NCBI GenBank assembly: GCA_000750105.3
Contig: JPHH03000013.1
Coordinates: 248,001 to 312,000 of the forward strand
Direction of reading: 5' to 3'
Length of the DNA: 64,000 nucleotides
Source of the DNA: Tolypocladium sp. Sup5 PDA-1
Lineage: Eukaryota; Ascomycota; Sordariomycetes; Hypocreales; Ophiocordycipitaceae
Part shown: in pieces, positions 12,312 to 22,216 of the stretch
Numbering within the stretch: the first letter of the stretch is position 1
Layout: the number at the start of each line of letters is the position of its first letter
Notes under the pieces: model-generated
What the model saw: the letters and a program-made list of their open reading frames with translations, nothing else
What the model was told of the DNA's origin: nothing
Database searches by the model: none
Translations under genes and position numbers: made by a program

Positions 12312-12752
12312 CGGCCTCGTAAATCGCGGGCCCGCTGAAGCAATCGTTTGGTGAAACTGGTTGCAGGACATTCTGTTTTGTTAACTTTGCAAATGCTGGG
12401 CGTTTGAGTGGAAAGGGTCGGCGATTGCGCCGCTTTGGGGATATACATGATGGGTTCTGGTTCAGGTACATCGAGCGGGCCCTTCACATTGGGCGACCGC
12501 CATTGAGCGTCAGTTTGAGATTTCACCGACGGACTCGTCGCATGCTAAAGCAGGGCGTTTGACAGCTGTCCTTGCAAGCTGTAAACCAGTTTGTAAGATA
12601 GGACGGTTTGCGGCCGCAGCGCCTGAAGAATACGAGTGGATTCCGATTCTAATATTGCTCCGTGAACGACCCTCGAGACCTAGACCCAAACCTTGAGCAT
12701 GGCATAAATGTACGTGAAAACAAGACTCATTACCTGCGAATTGGACGCCCCA
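12312..12752. other. Convergent intergenic region
   Basis: About 440 bases lie between the 3' ends of the transporter gene and the PPOX-like gene. No gene is visible; it should hold both 3' UTRs. Confidence 0.5.
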
Positions 12753-13563
12753 TTAATTTCCGCCGTTGGCCAGGTCCGAGTCGGAAACAAAAGCCCAATC
12801 CCTCACCGTCCCCTTCCAGTCGCTGATTCTCACGTCCTTGATGTCCACGATGATGACCCTCACTTCCTCCCCGGCGACGAAGTGGCTCGTGCGTCCGTCC
12901 TCGCCCGTGTTGCTCTGCTGGCGGAACAGCGGCTCGCCCTCCTCGAAGGTGTTGTTCTCGAGGTGCTTCTCGGTGAAGTACTTTTCCTGCTCCGAGCCGG
13001 TGGGCGCTAGCCTCGCGGCACCCCCTATGGTGGCGCTGATGCTGGACACGGCGGTGGAGTTGAGGTTGAGGAGGAGGGAGGCGAGGCTGGAGCGGTGCTC
13101 GGGGCCGGGGGAGCCGCCGGAGGGGCGGCGGCCGTGGGTGGGTGGCCGGTGGGAGACCCCTGATGACGTTAGCATGCTCGTATCTGGCTGGCGAATACTG
13201 CTGGCGACTGAAGGCTTACAGTCGTGGACCAGGAGGGAGACGTTGGAGTTGGCGACGATGTTGGTCGTCTTGCGCGAGGCGGGGTTCGTGGTCATGACGA
13301 TGACGGGGCGGGACGAGTACGGCGAGGAGGGGAGGTAGGTGTAGTTCATGAGCGAGACATGGGGCACGTTGTCAGTGCACGTCGCCAGGTGAAGCTATCG
13401 CCGGCCATCATGTTAGTCCTGATCGACACGACGCGACGCAGGGGTGCAAACGTACGAATCGCGCGTTCTCGAGGCATTGGACCACCTCTGGCGGCAGCGT
13501 GCTGGTCACCTGCTTGTGCGTGTCGCCCTCGGAGGCCTCGTAGTTGAGCGGTATCTTGTCCAT
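12753..13563 (-). CDS. Pyridoxamine 5'-phosphate oxidase-like FMN split-barrel protein
   Basis: Three exons (13563-13456, 13394-13220, 13159-12753) encode 229 residues. The introns are 61 and 60 bases, with GTACGT/GTAAGC donors and GACTAAC/GCTAAC branch points. The start MDKIPLNYEASEG follows an in-frame stop 18 codons upstream. The first half shows the split-barrel signature: ATCTDNVPHVSLMNYTYLP, a VMTTNPASRKTTN strand, and SLLVHDWVSHRPP across the second junction. This matches the yeast YLR456W/YPR172W type of PPOX-like protein, which binds FMN-like cofactors but is not the biosynthetic Pdx3. The enzymatic role is unknown. It is divergently arranged with the carboxylase gene. Confidence 0.85.
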
Positions 13564-13903
13564 GGCGACGGTCGTGCTGTTGGCGGCGTGGAGCTCTCGC
13601 TTGAGTTTGACATGCCCGTCTGCCAGCGTCGTCGGATCTCACGCCATGCCAGCCCAAGCGTGGGGTTGCTGCTTAGTCACACCCGCGAACCCCGGACTTC
13701 TGACGTCGGCTTTGGCGCTGGGTCCTGGTGAAGCTGCGGCGGCTACATTCGGCTCCCCACGGACGGCATTGGCGTGTCGCTTGAACCGAACAACATCGAC
13801 GAGCTGCTCCTCCCTCTCGAGCGAGCAAAAACTCTTCTTCATGGGCGCCTTGGACTGAGAGGACTCGTACCCTTCCAAAACCAGCCTCATTGGATCGCCA
13901 GCC
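13564..13903. promoter_or_regulatory. Divergent promoter, PPOX-like gene and MCC alpha gene
   Basis: Only 340 bases separate the two start codons, so both promoters must lie here or overlap the genes. I see no clear TATA box. Confidence 0.5.
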
Positions 13904-16190
13904 ATGCGTTCTCTCAGGGCCAACCGCCTCCCCTTGAGGCCGCTGCCTCGCTACGTCTCTACCACGGCCTCGTCCGCCGCGTCCAAGACGATGGCTCCCG
14001 CCCTCAGCTCGGTGCTCATCGCCAACCGCGGCGAGATCGCCATCCGGATCAACCGCACGGCGGAGCGCATGGGCATCCGCGCGACGACCGTGTACACCGA
14101 CGTCGACGCCGGCTCGTGGCACGCCTCGTCGGGCTACCAGTCGCTGGGCCTCGGCCCGGCCAACGGCTACCTCGACGGCGACAAGATCATCGCGCTGGCC
14201 AAGAAGCACAACATCCAGGCGCTGCACCCGGGCTACGGCTTCCTGTCCGAGAATGCGCAGTTTGCGGAGCGCTGCGAGCGCGAGGGCATCGTCTTCGTGG
14301 GGCCGCCGGCCACGGCCATGGCCGACATGGGCAACAAGGCGCGCAGCAAGGAGATCATGACGGCGGCCAACGTGCCCTGCGTGCCGGGGTACCACGGGTC
14401 GGAGCAGGGCGAGCAGGAGCTGCTGCAGCACGCCAAGGACGTCACCTTCCCCGTGCTGCTCAAGAGCGTGCGCGGCGGCGGCGGCAAGGGCATGAGGATC
14501 GTGCTGACCGAGGACGAGTTCATGACGCAGCTCAAGAGCGCCAGAGCCGAGGCCAGGGCGTCGTTTGGCGAGGGTGGCGAGGTCATGCTCGTGGAAAAGT
14601 ACATTGTGCGGCCGCGGCACGTCGAGGTCCAGGTCTTCGCCGACAAGCACGGCAACACGGTGGCCCTGGGCGAGCGAGACTGCAGCGTCCAGCGGCGGCA
14701 CCAGAAGATCCTCGAGGAGTCGCCCGCGCCGGACCTCGACGAGGCGACGCGGCAGGACCTCTGGGCCAAGGCGCGCAAGGCGGCGTCTGCCGTGGGCTAC
14801 GTCGGCGCCGGCACCGTCGAGTTCATCCTGGACAAGGACAGCGGCCGCTTCTACTTTATGGAGATGAACACGCGGCTGCAGGTCGAGCACCCCGTGACGG
14901 AGATGGTGACGGGCCTGGACCTCGTCGAGTGGCAGTTCCGCATCGCGGCGGGCGAGAGGCTGCCCCTGGACCAGGCGGCCGTCGAGGAGCAGATGAGCCG
15001 GCGCGGCGCGGCCATCGAGGCGCGGATCTACGCCGAGAACCCGGAGAAGGGCTTCATGCCCGACTCGGGCAAGCTGGTGCACGCCGTGCTGCCCGAGTCG
15101 GTGCAGGCCGACGAGGACGTGCGGCTGGACTGGGGCTTCGGCTCGGGCAGCACCGTGTCGGAGGCCTACGACGGCATGATCGCCAAGCTCATCGTGCGCG
15201 GCGACACGCGCGAGCGGGCCATCGCCAAGCTGGAGTCGGCCCTGCGCGCGTTCGAGATTGTCGGCGTCAGCACAAACGTCGAGTTCCTGAAGCGGCTGTG
15301 CCAGACGGCGGCCTTTGTCGAGGGCGACGTGGAGACGGGCTTCATCGACAAGTGGCGCGACGCGCTCTTCAAGCCGCGGCACATCAGCGACGAGGTCTTT
15401 GCGCAGGCCGCGCTCGGAGTGCTGAGCCTGCAGCTCAAGGACGAGCGGCCACACGGGCAGACGCTCGGCTTCGGCGACGCCAGCGCGAGCAGCGAGCGCA
15501 AGATGGCGTTCAAGGTGCTCGACGGCTACAGCGAGCAGGAGGGCGAGGTGGTCGAGGCGAGCGTCACGCAGACGGGGCACAACCGGTACAGCGTGTCCGT
15601 CGCGCGCAAGGGCGAGGCCGCGCCGCAGGTCTTCGCCGACGTGGTCAGCGAGCCGCGGGCCGAGGGCGCGGTGATGAAGCTGCAGACGTACTTCCCCGCG
15701 GAGCGCATCCTCTCGTCGGTGGTGCCGCAGCCGAGCGACAACGACACCAAGATCACCATCTTCCAGCACGGCGTCAAGACGGACCTGGCGCTGCTGCCGC
15801 CGTCGTGGTACGAGAAGGCGCTGGGGCTGAAGGAGGTGGCGGCGTCGGTGGTGGCGCCGATGCCGTGCAAGGTGTTGAAGAACGAGGTCGTGGAGGGTCA
15901 GGAGGTGAAGAAGGGCGCGCCCCTGGTGGTGTAAGTGCTCACGTTGTACGAATCACTATATTGTCGAGTTACTGACAGCGGTGGTGCAGCATCGAGTCGA
16001 TGAAGATGGAGACGGTCATCCGCTCGCCGCAGGACGGCGTGGTCAAGAAGCTGGCCCACAAGGAGGGAGTACGTTGCCTTGACTTGCCCCTATTTACAAG
16101 TGTGCTGTATGCTAACAATCGCAGGACATCTGCAAGGCCGGGACGGTGCTGGTTCTGTTTGAGGAGGAGCCGGTCAAGGAGGAATCATAG
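13904..16190 (+). CDS. mccA: Methylcrotonoyl-CoA carboxylase alpha (biotinylated) subunit, mitochondrial
   Basis: Exons 13904-15930, 15990-16068 and 16125-16190 give 723 residues. The enzyme (EC 6.4.1.4) carboxylates 3-methylcrotonyl-CoA in leucine breakdown in the mitochondrial matrix. The first 30 residues are Arg/Ser-rich without acidic residues, as in a mitochondrial presequence. The biotin carboxylase domain follows, with LIANRGEIAIRI, HPGYGFLSENAQFA, the ATP-grasp GGGGKGM loop and EMNTRLQVEHPVTE. The C-terminal biotinyl domain has IESMKME with the acceptor Lys at about 681. The last two exons encode only this biotinyl domain. Gene length and order match the MCC alpha family rather than acetyl-CoA or pyruvate carboxylase, which are much longer. 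The beta subunit is not in this window. Confidence 0.95.
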
Positions 16191-16452
16191 CGGGCTCGAG
16201 CTGGCGTTGGGACACGGTCGTGTTTGTTCTAGATGTGAAGATGTAAAAGATGACAATACATTTAGAGTATCTGTTTGTTTGTTTGCTGTCTGCGTGAGAT
16301 TCTGTTGTCTAGTTACTGTTCTAACATTCAATTCCGTAAAGCAGTTCCAACGCCACCTCATGCGCCCAATTCCCTATTTCTGTATCTATGACGGAACCGT
16401 GTTCCAGTCTCTTCTCAGTGAGACATGGCCCGTGTTACAGCGGCCATGCCAT

Positions 16453-17470
16453 CTATCGTGATTTCATCTTGGTGTAGTCCTCTGGCAGGTGGCGGCCCAT
16501 CTTGGACTTCTTGGCCGCCCGCCGGATCCGCGTCCACCACTCGGCCATGCGGTGCGGGAAGTTGGGTTCCGCGGGGGACACGTACGCGGTGAACTTGTTG
16601 AGCAAGTCCTAGACATGCCTCTGTCAGCACGAGTTGCAGCCATCGCCGGTACTGTCGACCTACCTCTTTGAGTGCCAGCGTGATGAAGCCCAAGACAAAG
16701 GCCACCCAGGCCAGCGTCCCCCTCGTGTTGAGGAACTGGTTCCCGCCGCGAAACTCGACCGTCCCCGTGCATCGCCCCGTCTTGGGATTCGGGAAGATGT
16801 TCTGGAAGTTCCACAGCACGTAGCGGTTGCCCTGCATGTAAAAGTACAGCTCCATCTCGCTCGGCGCCGCCCTGATGTCCGCGGCCACCTGCTGCAGCGC
16901 CGCCGTGGTCCTCGCGCCGCCGCCCCAGCGCAGCAGCGCCTCCCGCAGCCCGGACTCGGCGCTCTGGGCGTTGGGCCGGCAGTACTGGTTCTCGCGGCGC
17001 GCCAGGGGCAGCATGGCGCTCACAAAGTCCTCGTAGGCGACGGTCGCGAAGGCGATCTTCTTGAGCGACTTGAGGCTGAACCTGTTGCGCAGGCTCACCG
17101 GCGTGACGTGCACGTGGCCGCCGCACGAGAGGTCGCGCTGCGGGTTGAAGTGCACGCGCATGGCCTCCCAGAAGTCGGACATGGTGCGGCTCACGGGCTG
17201 CGTGGTGTCGAGCCGCGGGGAGACGACCTCCATGCAGACGAAGGGCCGCGGCCGCTTGAGCGAGCCGTCGCGCGTGACGAACCACTTGCCGCCGTAGTAC
17301 TCCGGGTGCTTGCTGTACCGCGAGCAGTCGTCGTAGGCGGCCGGGATGCCGCGGTTCTGGAGCTTCTGCGCGAGCTGGCGGTACCAGTCGACGTTGGAGA
17401 AGCTCTCGCCGCCGCCGTACGGCTTGGCGATGGTCTCGATCTCGACGCCGAAGTTGTAGTGTCTGACCAT
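16453..17470 (-). CDS. Putative amidoligase (amidoligase_2 family)
   Basis: Exons 17470-16664 and 16608-16453 encode 320 residues; the 55-base intron has a GTAGGT donor and a CTGAC branch point. The ATG at 17470 is chosen because the family normally opens just before YNFGVEIE; the open frame runs further upstream but without motifs. Visible family motifs are GVEIE (8-12), CMEVVSPRL, CGGHVHVTP, NIFPNPKTG and TVEFRGG. These carry the acidic and His residues expected for metal-ATP binding in the glutamine-synthetase/GCS-like fold. Such enzymes join a carboxylate to an amine through an ATP-dependent acyl phosphate. The substrate in fungi is not known. The gene is head to head with a gamma-glutamylcyclotransferase-like gene. 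Confidence 0.85.
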
Positions 17471-18098
17471 GGGGGCGAGCAGGGTGAAGCGGCGGATACC
17501 GTCAGAGTCTCGGCGGCGCATCTGGAGGCGGTGGTGGTGACTTATTCTCTGCATCGGCCATGTATAAGCCAGGACACCACGACCAGGGATCTCAGCAAAG
17601 GAACATGCAGGGCGGCCATCCGCGCGCCACCACCTTGGCTGCCCGTCGACAACGAGCAAATCAGCCTCGAATCCCAACTCCGAGGCGAGAGCCCGTCTCA
17701 CCTATACCAGCCCTGCCGCTGTGCTGGCTCCGTCGCCCGCCTGTGGCGTGGTCACTGGTCACACGGGAGGGCTGGCATTTGGGCCGCCACGGTCCCAGGG
17801 CCAGCACCGCCCAGACTCTGAAACGCACATCATGGCCATGATCCAGCAAATCGGGACGTGGTGGAACACAATTGGCGGTGACGCATAGCAAAAACGCGGT
17901 GGCAGGGCGACTGTTGCTGCCCAATATATGCAGCCGAGATCCACTCGCCTCTTACACGGCCCTCTGCAGACACAGCTCTCTGCTGCTCTTCCTCTGTCGT
18001 TCCCACGCCAGACTCTTTGCCTGCTCCTCTTTCCGGTCAACAAATCACTCGCCTCAGCTCACAGAGAGAGAGGGTCCCCCATTTCCCCGCGGAATCGG
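17471..18098. promoter_or_regulatory. Divergent promoter region, amidoligase and GGCT-like genes
   Basis: The 628 bases between the two start codons include a TATA-like AATATATG at 17923-17930, about 170 bases before the GGCT-like ATG. CT-rich leader sequence (about 17960-18040) follows it. The open frame continuing upstream from the GGCT-like start overlaps this TATA-like site and is probably untranslated. Confidence 0.5.
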
Positions 18099-19088
18099 AT
18101 GTGCGGCGCTTCCTGTCTCCGCGTGCTGCTGCTCGTCGTGCTCCAGATGGCCGCGCCCGCCACCACCAGGAAGCCGGGCGACGGCCTCCGGCCAACCACG
18201 TACTATTTCGCCTACGGCAGCAATCTCCACATCAAGCAGATGAAGAGGCGCTGCCCCAACAGCAGGTACATTGGCCGCGCGCGGCTGGCCGACTACCGCT
18301 GGCAGATCAACGAGCGCGGCTACGCCAACGTCGTCGCCGCCGAGGGCCGGTGGGTGGACGGGCTCGTCTACGAGATTGACGAAAAGGACGAGGCCAAGCT
18401 GGACGTCAACGAGGGCGTGGCCAAGAATGCCTATGAGAAGCGGTACATGGCCGTTCTCCTCCACCGCGCGCACGGCGCCCTGTACCGCCGGCCCGTGTCG
18501 TGGATCGTCAGCAAGGGAGGTCCCGCGGCCGTCTGTCGCCAGATCAAGGACTCGGAGCGAAGCGCGGCAGGGCCCAGCCCGCACCGGGAGAACAACGTGC
18601 TGGTCTACATCAGCTTCAACCACGTCCAGGACAGCGCCCCCAAGGCCGAGTACGTCAACCGCCTCAACCTCGGCATCGCAGACGCCAGGGCCCTGGGCAT
18701 CGAGGAGGACTACATACGCAACTGCATCCGCCCCCTGATCCCGGAGCCCCCGGATGGCCACCAGGAGAGTTCATCCGGGGAAGCAAAGGGGAGAGCAGCA
18801 GCAGCAGCGCGTGGCGTGAAACGGAGCTCTCCTCCCAGGACCGGTGAGCGCTCTCCAGCCCGGAAAGGTCAAGTCCTGAGCCGTCCTGACGAACAGACTC
18901 CCCATCGAGCGCTGGCACGCACGATGCGTAGTGCCAGCAGTGGGGATATCCGGGCGAGAGGCCAGGCTTCTGGAGTGCGACCGCCACCCGTGCCCCCGAG
19001 GCCAGTCCGGAGGTTCCATGACGTCCCCATCATCACAGTCGAGGAGCATGTATCTATCAGCGGATGGGAGTGGAGATCAGCAGTATGA
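18099..19088 (+). CDS. Gamma-glutamylcyclotransferase-like (GGCT/AIG2 fold) protein
   Basis: This single-exon gene of 329 residues has the YGSN substrate-binding motif at about 39-42 (YFAYGSNL). DGLVYEIDEKDEAKLDVNEG follows and carries the acidic residues where the catalytic Glu lies in this fold. GGCT enzymes cleave gamma-glutamyl amides and release 5-oxoproline. After about residue 210 the protein becomes a disordered basic, Ser/Pro-rich tail of over 100 residues with a PPPVPPRP motif of SH3-ligand type, unusual for a simple cyclotransferase. The start is uncertain: ATG 18099 gives a short hydrophobic N-terminus that could be a signal or anchor, whereas ATG 18147 would give a cytosolic protein. 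It is divergent from the amidoligase gene. Confidence 0.8.
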   Translation: MCGASCLRVLLLVVLQMAAPATTRKPGDGLRPTTYYFAYGSNLHIKQMKRRCPNSRYIGRARLADYRWQINERGYANVVAAEGRWVDGLVYEIDEKDEAKLDVNEGVAKNAYEKRYMAVLLHRAHGALYRRPVSWIVSKGGPAAVCRQIKDSERSAAGPSPHRENNVLVYISFNHVQDSAPKAEYVNRLNLGIADARALGIEEDYIRNCIRPLIPEPPDGHQESSSGEAKGRAAAAARGVKRSSPPRTGERSPARKGQVLSRPDEQTPHRALARTMRSASSGDIRARGQASGVRPPPVPPRPVRRFHDVPIITVEEHVSISGWEWRSAV

Positions 19089-19358
19089 GAGCGAGATGAG
19101 GGTCAGGACAACATATGAGGGTGATGCACCGGATACACGTATCTTAGAGCAATCATTCTGTACGAGTAGTGGCATCCTCGATCGGGTAAGGCACCCTTGC
19201 TGCTATTGGCCCGCACCCCTTGCTATGCCTCTCCTTTGCTTAGCGCTTATATATAGGCCGATATTGTTTCTCCTTGTCCACTTTATATACTCAACTTTAC
19301 CTCTCCTTCTCTTCTACTCCCTCTGTTCAACTCCTTTAGCTATCCTACTGTAACGGTT
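19089..19358. other. Intergenic, with TATA-like sequences
   Basis: No gene is visible. It has a TATATATA-like patch at 19247-19255 and CT-rich DNA leading up to the first LTR-like repeat. Part of it may belong to the same element. Confidence 0.4.
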
Positions 19359-19738
19359 TGTTGGGAGAGAACGAACACACCAAAGGCCGAGAGCATTGGA
19401 TACCGTAGAGGTCGATAGAAAGGGTGACACTGCCCAAGCCGCCAGTCACATAATATACAAGACAAGATGACGGGAGAGGCAACGAAAGCCATCTCTAGAA
19501 GTGGGAGGAAAACCAGAGTTCCATTGTGAAGGCTATGGACAACAAAGTGTAGTAGGCACCTCGACCAGACCGCCCAAGATCATGAAAAACGTCAAAAGAT
19601 ATGAAGAAAGCCATGGGGACTATCTGATCTTGCGTTTAAGATGCCCCTTTTATGTCCCCTTTTATGTCCGTCAGTCCCCCCTGGCGTTCCTCTACTTATG
19701 ATTTTCGTTTTTTCTTGTTCCGCGGTCTGCACCAACAC
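19359..19738 (+). repeat. LTR-like dispersed repeat, copy 1
   Basis: The repeat begins TGTTGGGAGAGAACGAACAC and shares ordered blocks with the copies at 21525 and 46850: GAACGAACACACCAAAGGCC, GAGAGGCAAC, GGGAGGAAAACCAG and TTTTATGTC. It ends near GGTCTGCACCAACAC, which copy 3 matches. The TG start and about 380-base length suggest a solo LTR of an old retroelement. No gag or pol sequence is seen nearby. The 3' boundary is approximate. Confidence 0.65.
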
Positions 19739-19885
19739 CCACCACTATTAGCAACCCCGCACTCTATACAAAATACTTTATTTGCAGCGATTTCCACACT
19801 CCAAGTCATCTCACCACAGGTTCAGATCTGCCCTGCTTCATTCCTCTTCAATCCCCACGCCTTGATTGCCAAAGAGCACAGCAAC

Positions 19886-21201
19886 ATGATTGACGACGAT
19901 TCCAAATATTTTTCTTTGAGCGGCGACATCCCTGTCGGTGGGCCAACCACCTGGCACGTTATTGATTGGGACCAGAGGCGGGTGGTTTCGGTAACTATGG
20001 ACGGGGAACAGGACGACGAGAGTTTTGCCATTGAGCATTTCAGCCGCTATAGCAGCCAACTATCTCCCGACATTTGCAGAATCTATGTATCGCATACTGG
20101 CGAGATCATCTCGACGTATACCGATTCGAAAAACGATCAGACCTGCTGCGTGCACTATCCATTCCTTCACGAAACTGTTGTCCCGGAAGGGATTCAGACA
20201 GTGCGGCGGGACGAACTTGAAGGAACTCGAGAGGCTTGGCCCTGACGCGGACCTTGTCGCATACCCTCCATGCCGGGGGGGATCTGCTAAAAAGGTGAAG
20301 CCTCGGTCCCGGTCTTGGATTATCTCGTCCTGTGATTAAGCTGACCCTTGGGCAGGTCGTATTTAAATACTACTTCTTGTGGCAGTATGCACAAATGTCC
20401 TGGAAGGAGATGAACATGTGGATGCGTCTGCCCCGGCGCCCAAATATCGTTCCGTTTGACCGGATTGTCGTTGACGAGCTCGAGGGTCGCGTGGTCGGAT
20501 TCACCAACGGCTACGTGCCTGGCGGCAGTCTAGAGGAGAACAAGTCGCGCGTTTTCAGACTGGAGTGGCTGCAGCAGCTCATAAAGGTCGTAGATGACTT
20601 GAACCTCCGATACGGAATCGCGCACGAAGACATCGCCCCGCGAAACCTCCTGGTTGACGAGTCGACAGACTCTGTCATGCTCTTTGACTTTAACTTTGCG
20701 GCCCGCATCAATCGCCCTTCACCTGGGGAGGGTGAGAGTTACCTCGAGGACCGGAACGATGTCAAGGGCGTTATATTCACCACCTACGAGATTATTACCC
20801 GAGACAATAGTCTCCGGAGTATGCCTCACGAAGAGCAGAACCTCGACGACCTTGGACTAGAGTGGGTGAAGCATCCAGGGGTGAAGCTAGACCATCCAGT
20901 TGCATCATATCAGCTCATGTTGCAAAAATGGCAGGAGCGAAGGGCAGGAGACTATGCCGTCCATCAAGGCGACGTTCTAGAGGCTATTGACTGGCCTTCC
21001 AGGCCCAATCCACCGCAGAAGACTATTTCTCTGAAGGATGCACATGGGCAGCCGTTCAACTTCACCGTGGAGAACTTGGATGAGAGGCGGCAGGATGTGC
21101 GGGATAGGGGTGATAAGGTCCTAAACTGGGAACGGCCGCCGCAGAGACTTTTAGATAAAGGGACTCGGGTGCTCTCCACCGGTGAAGTAATCAACTGCTA
21201 A
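19886..21201 (+). CDS. Protein-kinase-like accessory gene, frame broken by one base
   Basis: The first part runs 19886 to about 20217 (MIDDDSKYFSLSGDIPVGG). A one-base shift within GAACTTGAAGGAACTCGAG near 20217-20222 then moves the frame to KELERLGPDADLVAYPP. This continues to 20294, and a 61-base intron (20295-20355, GTGAAG donor, CTGAC branch point) joins it to 20356-21201. The kinase core is recognisable: KVVFKYYFLWQY, an HEDIAPRNLL catalytic loop with E in place of R before the catalytic D, and LFDFNFAARI with DFN in place of DFG. The two altered residues suggest an atypical or inactive kinase, although DFN occurs in some phosphotransferases. The shift means a pseudogene or a sequencing error. 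The gene sits between two direct copies of an LTR-like repeat. Confidence 0.7.
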
Positions 21202-21524
21202 AAATTAACTGCTATTGCTGAATTATATTTAATAAATCGACGGCCAGGGGGCTCGCTGGCATGTCTTGGCAGCTTCTCCAGCCCCGGGCTAAAATGTAGT
21301 ACAGCGCATACCTAATGCTGCAGTAGCTGCTCCTCCTAGGAAGCACTTAGCAGTCTACTTTGCAGTCCTCCTCTTCCATGCTCGGAACTGAAGCATTAGG
21401 GGAGTCTCGCTGTTGGAAAATTTGTGGACATTTGGATTTACAAATAGTAGTATATGTTTGCTTAGTGTAGAGAGGTTTAAAATAGCTGAGAATAAGCTTA
21501 AGAGCTTAAGCGTTATAAACAATT
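21202..21524. other. AT-rich spacer after the kinase-like gene
   Basis: No gene is seen. The segment 21410-21524 is markedly AT-rich compared with neighbouring genes. Confidence 0.4.
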
Positions 21525-21810
21525 TGTTAAGGGGGAACGAACACACCAAAGGCCGAGTGCAACGGGCGTTGTGTAAGTCGTAGAGGCTGTGCCCGTCAAG
21601 GCAGGTCTTATCACATCATGTAAGTCAAAGGCAAAAGACAACGAGAGGCAACCACGGCCATCTCAAAAAGGTAGGAGGAAAACCAGTGTCTCCATTGTAA
21701 GACTATGAAAAGCTCAGAAACATAATGATGAACATGAGGGACCATCTGATCTTAGGGATCTAGATGCTTCTTTTATGTCTATGGAATGTCAGACCCCCTG
21801 GCCTATGGGC
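21525..21810 (+). repeat. LTR-like dispersed repeat, copy 2
   Basis: It begins TGTTAAGGGGGAACGAACAC and carries the same ordered blocks as copy 1 (ACACCAAAGGCCGAG, GAGAGGCAACCACGGCCATC, GGAGGAAAACCAGTG, GGGACCATCTGATCTTAGG), ending with a GTCAGACCCCCTGGC block. It has the same orientation as copy 1, with the kinase-like gene between them. It is clearly diverged from copy 1, so neither is recent. The 3' boundary is approximate. Confidence 0.65.
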
Positions 21811-22216
21811 GTCTATCCTAGAGGTGTTAAGAAACGGACTCTTATGCACTGTTTCTAAGATAGAAGGCAAACGAAGCGCCTAAGGCTAGTAGGACTAAGG
21901 AACCGAGTAGCTAGTTATGCGGACGGCCCTAGCTAGGTTGCGTCTCAGGCTGATAGCCACGCTTAGCGACCCCGGCGAGGTACTGTGTACCTCTGAGCCG
22001 CCAACTGCCCCTTACTGTCGAGCCCGGTGGGCTCAACAGCGCTTTCTAGACTTAGGCTGTAAGTGCTCAGCGGGTGCGCTCTGGAAGAACCTGTTCCTCC
22101 CCTCTGAGCTCCCTCACTAACGTCGCCAGCCGCTCCAGTACAGTGGACGCGAGACACCCGGATTGTCACCTCCTCCTCCCTGGTGGCGGCTGTACAAAGG
22201 ACCCTGGGCAACGACA
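21811..22216. other. Intergenic region
   Basis: No gene is recognised. The start is rich in CTAG and TTAA words, as in decayed repeats. The last part should hold the 3' UTR of the minus-strand coiled-coil gene. Confidence 0.4.

Noticed and set aside
13673..15769. A 698-codon open frame antisense to the carboxylase gene
   Set aside because: It is the shadow of a GC-rich coding strand; it is rich in Arg/His/Leu low complexity and has no motifs, whereas the sense strand is a complete MCC alpha subunit.
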